Part shown: piece after piece, positions 56,295-64,000 of the stretch
How the letters are laid out: each line of letters opens with the position of its first letter
How positions within the stretch are numbered: position 1 is the stretch's first letter
From: Chlorops oryzae
Taxonomy: Eukaryota > Arthropoda > Insecta > Diptera > Chloropidae
NCBI GenBank assembly: GCA_020466095.1
Contig: CM035806.1
Span: 447,468 to 511,467 of the forward strand
Direction: 5' to 3'
Length of the DNA stretch: 64,000 bases
The notes under the pieces: generated by a model
What the model saw: only the letters and a program-made list of their open reading frames with translations
What the model was told of the DNA's origin: nothing
Database searches by the model: none
Position numbers and translations under genes: made by a program

Positions 56295-58566
56295 TATTTC
56301 TAGTGTTTTGAACTAGAATTTTTATTAAAACAAATCAATGCGATAAAATGTTATTCATAATAGAGCAGTCCTGCATCTGATACGGGAGTAAAAAACATCA
56401 ATCAAACCGAAATCAAAACTTTTCCGATTATAAACACGATTGAGCTGTTAAACATCTGTTTTTTTTTTTCCTTTAATGAATGATGGTGCTATAATAAAAA
56501 TTTCAATATTTAATAAAATATTGTACTTATGTTACATATCGCACACTATTCACTAAACCGGCACAATCCTTCCTTTACTTGGAGCACGTGGAAATATACG
56601 AGGAGGCGGATTTTGAAAACCTTTCTTACTCAATTTTCAAGAACCTATGCATACTTTTTAACCATAGCATGCGCAGTTTAGCATAAAACCTATAATTCTC
56701 ATATGGTTTATAAAATGGGACACAAGACTCGCAGAATTTCTGCAATTTTTCACGACGTAAGGTGGCAATCAAATGTGTAAGTTTGTTTTATTTATGGGTT
56801 TCTATCGTTAGGGCGTGAGCAGTGATGCCAGATCGTGGGTTAATTTCACTCAAACAAATTGACATGGGGAAAATTGGTATTTTTCTCAAAATAGTATTTT
56901 TAAACTTAAATTTATGCATCACCATAATCTAAATACTGGCACTTTTAGGAATCTAATAGGCTTTTCAGACTAGCAAATAAAAGCAGTATTTAGCGCGCTA
57001 AATTCAGTTCTCAAAAATACCCTTTCAGACTACTCCTATTTGCATTTAGCACCATTCTGCATTTAAGTCAACTGTTTCGTTTGTTGAATAAGGCGCCCAA
57101 CCGTCCCGCATTCTGCGGAATCGTCCCGTAAAGACAGTTTTGATCCCGTATTGCAACATCAAATAAAATATATTTTACCCATTATATATATAATTCATTA
57201 TTCATAAATCAATAGTAATATTGTTGCTTTCTAATTTAAGTACAACAATTCCAGCAAATTCTGTGTCTTTTTTGGATAGGGGTGGTTGTCCCGCATTGAC
57301 TTATTATAAAATTGGCGTCCCTATTTTTGAATGTCTTTTAAAACAACAAAAAAAAAAAAAAGGATAGAAGGGAGCTTCTCAAAATAGAGGTCATGTCATA
57401 TTTAAAGAGGAGGAACATCGTTTTTCTTAACAAATTGGGGTTTTTCATTTCTTCTAAACACACTTTTCTCGATTTTTCACAATATTCGGCAGGCGTCGAC
57501 CAGCTGTTTCGGCTGGGGTTGCCTAGAATTAAATTTTATTTCGTACTTTTCTCGCCACTGTTGCAGCGAATTCATCATAAATTCAGAATATATCTGCATT
57601 TAGCAGGCCCTAAATGCATTTAAATACACGGATAAAAGCAGAAGTTGACTCTTAATCTAGATTTAGCTGCTAGTCTGAAAAGGCTATAAGGGGCCGTCCA
57701 TATATTACGTCAGCATGTTTTTGACAATTTTAGACCCCCTCCCCCCTTATCATCAATCGTCATCATTATTTCCTCATAAATTGGAATTTAAGAAAGGCAA
57801 AAAAAAAAAAAAAAGCCTTGAAGCACAGACGAATTGTCCAACCGTCAAATCTTCATCAAAAATCATGAATTCATTGGATAATTGAAAATTCTGAAGCGAG
57901 ACTTCTCGTCTATCCAGCGTTGACGCACTCAGCGAAATTGGGTCAATGGAACAAAGCAGGCTGCAGCTCGGCAAAAACACAGCAGCTGCAAAAACAGCAA
58001 TCAACGCAGGGGACTTTTTCTTTAGGAATATTTTCCACATAGAAAGGAGAATTTCCGTTGCTCTTTACCACCTTCCATGGTGCAGCACAACTGCAAAACG
58101 GTGACATACAAAAACAAATGTCAACATCGAAGTAAATTGGGCGGTTTTTTGTCACAAATTAATCCCGATCTTGTTGGGATTTAAGCACAACCGCGAACTG
58201 CCTAATTTTTTTTTTTTTTTTTTTTTCATATCAAATGTCAGTAAAATCGATTGAATTAATTTATTGATTTGTTTTTATGTGATCTTAGTCGTATCATATT
58301 CTTAAACTTTTCGTTCTTATCGAAAATTTTTCGCGATAAGAAAAGCAGCAAGAGAATCAAATCGATAAATCACCGTGACTAAGTAGCAAAGTAGGATCAA
58401 AAAGTGACGAGGCAGGCAGGCCACAGAAACTAGGGGGCGAAATTAGGAAGAGAGAGAGAGACTTGCTTCACTGCATTCAATGTCAAATATTTGCATCATA
58501 AAAATTTGAGCTGATTAATCCCAAGCAAACGAATGTCGCCAAATCGATATTATTGTTTATTTTAGA
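56295..58566. other. Non-coding stretch with a TIR element
   Basis: No supported gene. It contains the 56958-57685 element and a MITE end at about 57689. Confidence 0.4.
56958..57685. mobile_element. TIR element, 728 bp (AGGCTTTTCAGACTAGCA ends)
   Basis: The inverted ends AG(G/C)CTTTTCAGACTAGC are followed on each side by further inverted GCATTTA/TAAATGC motifs. It is followed directly by GGGGCCGTCCATATATTACG, a half copy of the 18884 MITE. Confidence 0.65.
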
Positions 58567-59510
58567 ACTTTATTATTGTAAGAGCTTCAAATGTGATGCA
58601 TTCTAAAATAAGCGTTTAAGAGCCAATTTCACCAAGCATATTTAAATATGAATTGTCGTTTAATCACATATTTTCATTTTCAACATCCTAAATGGCAGCT
58701 CGTACTTAAATGTCGCATATCGGGCACTTAAATAGAGTTTATGCAACTCTGTGTATTCCTAATGAAAACAGCTGATTTAAATTTTCTTTATGAAGAGTTA
58801 AGGGCTCAACGCTGTTAAAGTAAATTGAAAGGAAGTAACGAGCTCATTCTTTTGAAGAAAGGAAATCAGAGTTGAAATTTCGATGACAGGTCGACAGAAA
58901 TATAGAAAATGTATGAGTTAAATGCAACCCTGTTTGTCCGATTACTTGTAATTAGCGTATGCGTTCAAGTAGCGTAAGTAAGCCAAAGTGTTTCTTTGTT
59001 TTTTCTACATGTGTTTGGCATAGGAAATTTACTTGCTGCTTTAGAGCGTAGAGCCCTTTACCCAGCAAACATTTACCGTTCTTAAATATATCAAACAGTT
59101 TTTGCTTATTCAATTATAGTTTGACTTTTGAACTACTTGATATTTTACGTTTCTCAGACACATTTTCGAAGTGCTTGAAAATTTTACAGAATACAAATAC
59201 TTGGAAGAAATTTGGAATGCTACTTGGAAACAACTTAGTAGAAAGCACCTTTGTAAAAAGTTTATGGAAATGCTTGCTTGGTATTTTTATTGACATTTTT
59301 CATTCACTTATTTTGCTTGTAATCAGCTGATAACGAATAAAAGGTGCTGCCGTACTTTCGCGTTATTGAATTTTGGATTTGGTGAAATGGGATGAAAATT
59401 AAATCCATAGTTAAATGCCTTTGGTGAAATTGGCTCTAAATCATATAACTGATCATGAATATGGATATTTTAGAATCCTATCATATTTGAAGCTCTTACA
59501 ATAATAAAGT
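58567..59510. mobile_element. TIR element, 944 bp, about 45-bp TIRs
   Basis: ACTTTATTATTGTAAGAGCT at 58567 and the complement ending at 59510, continuing to CATTCTAAAATA / TATTTTAGAATC. A second inverted layer is GAGCCAATTTCACC (58620) and GGTGAAATTGGCTC (59422). No coding. Confidence 0.75.
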
Positions 59511-61779
59511 GCGAAAATTGGTTTCAAATTACTGTTATTTGTTTGTAAATCCGTACATTTCCTTACTAATATTATAAATGCGAAAGTAACTCTGTCTCTG
59601 TGTGTAAATATGTTTTTATTTTTGAATTAAATTAAATTTGGTGCGGACAAAATCTAGAGCCTGAGAAAGGACATAGGCATATGCGAAAAAAGGGCTAAAG
59701 GGGGATTGAAATAGAGGATGAAAATTTGTATGGAAATTACGCAATTTCTAAAGCTAAAATAGCATGTTTCCACATAGTGCATTAACTATATGCATTAAAG
59801 TTAGCGCATATAGTTAATCACTGTCGTTTCCACTTGCGGACTGTGCATTAACTAATCAGCTGATTTCGTCGGAAGCTGCTGTAAAAAAAGTGAAAAATTG
59901 CCCTCTCTTAAATTTTGCTTAAAACTTATTTTTTATGACTTTTGATTAGATATTAATAAATACGACATTCAAAGTTTATAAAAATTTTACTCCAAATGGG
60001 TTAAAAACAGGCGATGAAAGTTTTTTGAGATGATGTCGGCAAAAAAGGTTACGGCCCGAAAATTTAAAATTTCGAAGAAATACAGAAAATTACGGAGTCA
60101 TTACGAAATGTGTAGCTGAAATTAGGCAAAGAAAGAGAAAGAGCGAGAAAGAGAGGGAAAGAAAGGGACAAATGGGGGAAAAAAGAGGAAAAGAGTGGTC
60201 AATAGTGGGAGAAAGAGGAAAAGAAAAAGATAGAGAGGGATAGGGAGGAAAAGAAAGGGAAAGAGAGAAGTATATGGTGAGTGAGGAGGGGAGAGAAGGA
60301 AAGAGAGAATTAGGGACTTCTATGAGTAAAATACATGGCCTTCAGCCAAAAAACGACGGTTGTTGATATTACAAATCGTTGTTTGAAAATGTTTATTGAG
60401 TGTTAATACTTCGAGTAATTGTCCCAATTAAACGATTTGTTAATATAAAAAAAAAAGTGTGATAGGCTGAGTTTTAACAACGAATTTGTTATATTGATTA
60501 AAAAATTGGTTGTATTTACGCACAAAAGTCTTTCTGTGTAATGCGAGTAATGGATAGCGAAGGTGTTAATTGAAAAACTCAAGGCTTTGGATGACTTTCC
60601 TGATTATTCGCCTACAACCGGTTCAAAGTTATCGGCTCTGCTCGAAACAAGAACAAACTTTTTTTTAATATCTTTTTTGTGTGAAATGCAATAAGAGAAG
60701 CATCGAAAATTCTGTTTTTAATATGACTTGATGGGGTTTTCAAATAATACACTTAGCTCTTCGAAGAGAGACTTTCAATTATGGATAACTATTCTTTCAC
60801 GCTCGGAAAGTTGCTCTTATCTATGTACATTATATGTTCGATAAAAAAACGAAAACGAAAACGAAAACGAAAACAGTTGAACGAGCAATCGTCGACGACT
60901 TTGACTTTGAGTATGAAAAAAGTAAAGTGTAGCGTTTTTAGCCTTAGTCATTCCGAGTGCGATCTTGAAAAAACACGCCGTTTACGCGTCAATGAGAGTA
61001 CGAGTACGTGACTGTGACTCTCGCCAGCGAACTCTCACTGTATGAAAATCGTCTGGAAATTTATTTATTCAAATTGAAATAACGAAACGCAATAAACAGT
61101 AACATTCGAGTCGCGATTGTGGGGTGCAAATTTTCCAATTGATAATTCCTTTCTCGAATCGGGGCGAAATTGGTTCGAGTCGACTTAAGAATTTTACAAC
61201 TTGTGAGAAAACGCCTACGAAAAATGTATACAAAAGAGCTAATGAGTCATATTGGCACATATCTGCGCAACGTTCTGGAATTACAAGTACGCGAGATGTC
61301 GAAGAACCAAGTGGCAGGTGAGCAGCAGCAGCAGCAGCAGCGGTAGCGGTAGCAGGGGACTATTAACAAAACACATTGATATGACTAATGGAAAGAGTTT
61401 CGGAATCAGATTTCTGGCATTATTTTCCATGCTTCGTTCGTGAAAAACAATAAATCATACATTTATTTGTTTTGAAACCCAGCTTTGGCAGGGTATATAT
61501 GTACATAACTGTTTTGTTTGGATCATTTTGAGCTAAAACTGAGCTTCAAAAAACTGGCACAACTCAAAAATTCGCATTTCTCGAAAGAAAATCCAATCTC
61601 TTCTGAATTAACTGTGGAATCAAGCAATATAAAGTTTAATTGTCCATGTGTTGGCCGTACTGCAACAAAATGCAAACCGCAAAATATTAAAATATTGATC
61701 AAAAAATTAATTTTAATTGTGCCGGTTTTTGCATATAGATAAGTTTGAATATGCTTTAAGACAGCGACCATTAGGCGTT
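59511..61779. other. Mostly non-coding; possible untranslated exon at about 61000-61317
   Basis: A purine-rich stretch lies at 60125-60310. A reverse copy of the 18128 repeat is at 60352-60541. Sequence 61080-61317 is less AT-rich and ends GTGGCAG|GTGAGCAGC, a plausible donor, so a 5' exon of a gene to the right is possible but unproven. Confidence 0.3.
60352..60541 (-). repeat. Dispersed repeat, copy 2 (reverse of 18128-18312)
   Basis: GGTTGTTGATATTACAAATC to AAGTCTTTCTGTG is the reverse complement of the torso intron 7 copy. Confidence 0.7.
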
Positions 61780-61968
61780 ATGAAAACCGCCCTTTCGCCA
61801 CGTTCTTACTCATGTCCCCATGACCAGGCATACCAAATTTCGTCAAGAAAGCTCAATTCCTTAGATAACTGATCATTTCCTTGTATGGCCTATCTCGCCT
61901 GTTTCTGGGTACACACGTACGCACAAAGGCAATATATGTACCCTCGACACAGGGTGTGTCGGGTATAA
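61780..61968 (+). repeat. Right-end fragment of the 52600-type dispersed repeat
   Basis: Contains CTTACTCATGTCCCCATGAC, CATACCAAATTTCGTCAAGA and ends GGGTGTGTCGGGTATAAG. Confidence 0.75.
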
Positions 61969-62309
61969 GAATTAAAATTCCAAAGGATCATTTAAGTGGT
62001 ATTCACACCCACGTATGTATATCGGCTTAGTAACCTCAACAACGGCCCCGAGCCGTTCATCTTTGACAGTAAAAGCCTTTGTTATATAACAAGGCTGTGA
62101 GGAAGCGATTTAAAGCTATATAAAAAACCGAGCCGACGCCGGGTTTCTTTGATAATTTTCTTTACAAGTGGCATCATAGTGCCACTTTGTGTCTACCCGT
62201 ATTGTTGTTGGTAGCTTCCTGGTGAATTTCCCGAAAGAGTTGAATTTCCCTTACCTGCCTAATGGTGAATTTCTTATTAGCGGCAAAGCCTTTTCGACGT
62301 CGACAGTTA

Positions 62310-62819
62310 AGCCAGAATTCCAATAGCGCAGGAGCCGCGTAACGTGAATTCCTGCAAACGTTCAACACATGAAAACATATGGAAGCACGTTCAATCAACT
62401 TCCTGCATGCTCACGCACACGCACGAGTTCGAAAAATGGAATATTTCCTGCGCGTGAGCTACATGACAGCTGAGTATAACAGTTGAAAAAAGGAATATAA
62501 AAGTGTTGTAGAAACTATTGAGTACTTTTTTAAGGTACTTGGTACTACGGGGGCATACTTTTCTTGCTCAATCAAGTAATATGCATTAAAATTTGTCTTC
62601 TTTTAAGAATCAGTATCTATATTTATGATTTCTATAATTTATTTGTTAAGTAAAAGTTAATATAACATTCCGTTCATAGAAAGTAAGACGAGTACAAGAG
62701 TAGCTAAATATGTACTGAGTCAAGTTCAGATCCAAAATCGCAGCAATGACATGCTCATGGACACGCATTATTGAAAATAGCATTTTTCCTGCAGCTCCTG
62801 CGCTATTGGAATTCCCGCT
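62310..62819. mobile_element. Harbinger-like MITE, 510 bp, TTA target duplication
   Basis: The ends AGCCAGAATTCCAATAGCGC then AGGAGC and their complement are flanked by TTA (62307-62309, 62820-62822). The CCAATAGCGCAGGAGC string also turns up at about 5852 inside the scrambled 5320-6390 region. Confidence 0.75.
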
Positions 62820-62914
62820 TTAGACCTACACTCCTGCATGATCGCATGGTGCAGATTTGGCTGCAATGCTTCTTATTACACCTGTGTACATTTAACGTAG
62901 ATTGAATATTCCCA

Positions 62915-63132
62915 CCATATATAACTATATATGCCACTCAGGAGCCGTTTCTATTTTGGATCTTTTCACCACGGTTTTGGGTACCGACCAAAATGAGAAT
63001 TTTTCACTTAGGTACTCACCAAAAGTATTTCTCTCTCGCTCTTTTTTGTGTGCCAATTAACATCTCTTTCTAACTGACGCGAAACGTTCCGCCCAAAATC
63101 TATGAGAGTGACATATATACTTAGTAATATAT
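62915..63132 (-). mobile_element. MITE family A, copy 3 (reverse orientation)
   Basis: Reverse complement of 4238-4471 and 14443-14681. Confidence 0.8.
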
Positions 63133-63219
63133 GAATTCGTCAATGCAAATCAGAGTAACTCACAGCGAAGTCGACAGCGCATTCACACACACACAATTAT
63201 GAATGTTTACGTATTAGAG

Positions 63220-63620
63220 TTGTAAAATATCGTTACTATTCGGTAAAAAGTAACGACTAATGTAGTTAGTAATCAATAACGTCTCGTTACTGATGGAAGT
63301 ATCTCGTTACTAGTACTTTTTTGCACACATGCCAGCTGATGGTTTCCGGAGTAATTAAGTACTAAAATAATGAGTCCGCAAAACAGTATGGTAGTAGAGT
63401 GAGTTGAATTGATATTTGATTACTAACTACTGAATGAAGATTCAAAGCGCATGAGGGAGTTTTGATTACTTTATCAACATTGAGTTCATATACAACTATA
63501 GCTGCCACTTCGGCCAAATTTATGCTTCAGTTATTCAATGAATGAATGAACCATATTTAGAAAAATAGAACCAGTACTTAGTAACGAGTAATTAGTAACG
63601 ATTACTTCACCAAAACCAAC
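63220..63620. repeat. Region of scattered TAACGA/TCGTTA motifs (possible foldback element)
   Basis: Left side: ATCGTTACTATTCGG, CTCGTTACTGATGG, CTCGTTACTAGTAC. Right side: CTTAGTAACGAGTAATTAGT and AACGATTACT. This is the same plan as the foldback elements at 41260 and 46182 (arms of a short motif in opposite orientation), but no target duplication was found. Confidence 0.4.
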
Positions 63621-63917
63621 GAATACACCCGAGTAGTGTAGTAGATTTTTGCATTTTTGCATTCGGTTTTCCGAAATTCTTTTGCTTAAATTCTTTGGCG
63701 CTTTTAGTAAGTGTGCGTAGCTGACCCAGTTTCTCGTGCAGCACAAATTAGGACTAACGAAGCGTTAAAAGTAAAACGAATACGAATTCGAAGTCAAATC
63801 GGCAGTTGAAGTCGTTGCAATTTGAGTAGATACGACGATTTGGTTTTTTGATTGAGCGTTAATGCGCCGCTAAAATTCATAAAGGAAAAGTGCAAGCCAC
63901 AGCCAGCTCCTGCATTG

Positions 63918-63939
63918 CCCCCCCCCCCCCCCCCCCCCC
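63918..63939 (+). repeat. Poly-C tract (22 C)
   Basis: Uninterrupted C run. Such runs are rare in AT-rich insect DNA and are error-prone in sequencing. Confidence 0.95.
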
Positions 63940-64000
63940 ACCCACTGCCCGTCATCGAATGTGCAAGCCTCCTCTTTCCCTATCGACAAGTATTTGCGTG

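Noticed and set aside
63918..63939. Poly-C as a telomeric or i-motif element
   Set aside because: A single 22-C run with no repeat structure around it; slippage or sequencing error is enough to explain it.

Overview
This looks like a chromosomal segment from a higher fly (Diptera: Brachycera), most probably a tephritid fruit fly. The best evidence is an ortholog of the Drosophila receptor tyrosine kinase Torso spread over about 16 exons on the + strand (11229-33678), followed by a MADF-domain gene and a mitochondrial COQ9 gene on the - strand. The DNA is AT-rich, introns are kilobases long, and most non-coding sequence is made of small terminal-inverted-repeat (TIR) elements. The fly-level assignment is strong; the family-level assignment is inference.

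Layout. 1-11228: intergenic, packed with MITE-like elements (pogo/Tigger-like at 2730 and 3751, a TTA-flanked element at 4754-6439 containing a scrambled TTAA-type element), two tRNA-like sequences and an AT minisatellite. 11229-33678: torso, signal peptide to C-terminal YLKPL. Its introns hold a P-like MITE, palindromes, a GA satellite, a 1.3-kb foldback 40 bp before an acceptor site, an array of a palindromic MITE, and a TATC microsatellite. 34206-34951: TTAA-flanked element with perfect TIRs. 35496-36694 (-): MADF/BESS-type gene with a P-like MITE in its first intron. 40115-41170 (-): COQ9 (first exon not found). 41260-42134 and 46182-47348: two foldback elements with perfect 8-bp target duplications and arms made of short simple motifs. 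42652-43680 (-): an unidentified, frame-broken gene. 48930-49252 (+): probable first coding exon of a gene that continues to the right. 55008-56294: a complete-length but frameshifted mariner. 56295-64000: more TIR elements, a poly-C tract and no gene that I can support.

Gene relations. Torso is the receptor of the terminal patterning and prothoracicotropic hormone (PTTH) pathways. COQ9 is a ubiquinone biosynthesis factor. The MADF gene is a probable DNA-binding regulator. They are neighbours but nothing here suggests a shared pathway. I found no novel gene system. What stands out is the transposon landscape (related empty site, foldback elements with oligonucleotide arms and tRNA-like cores, MITE turned satellite) and several places where the sequence itself appears to be a damaged or merged consensus (5320-6390, 25960-26700, torso exon 6, 42652-43680), which must be separated from biology before any gene here is called a pseudogene.
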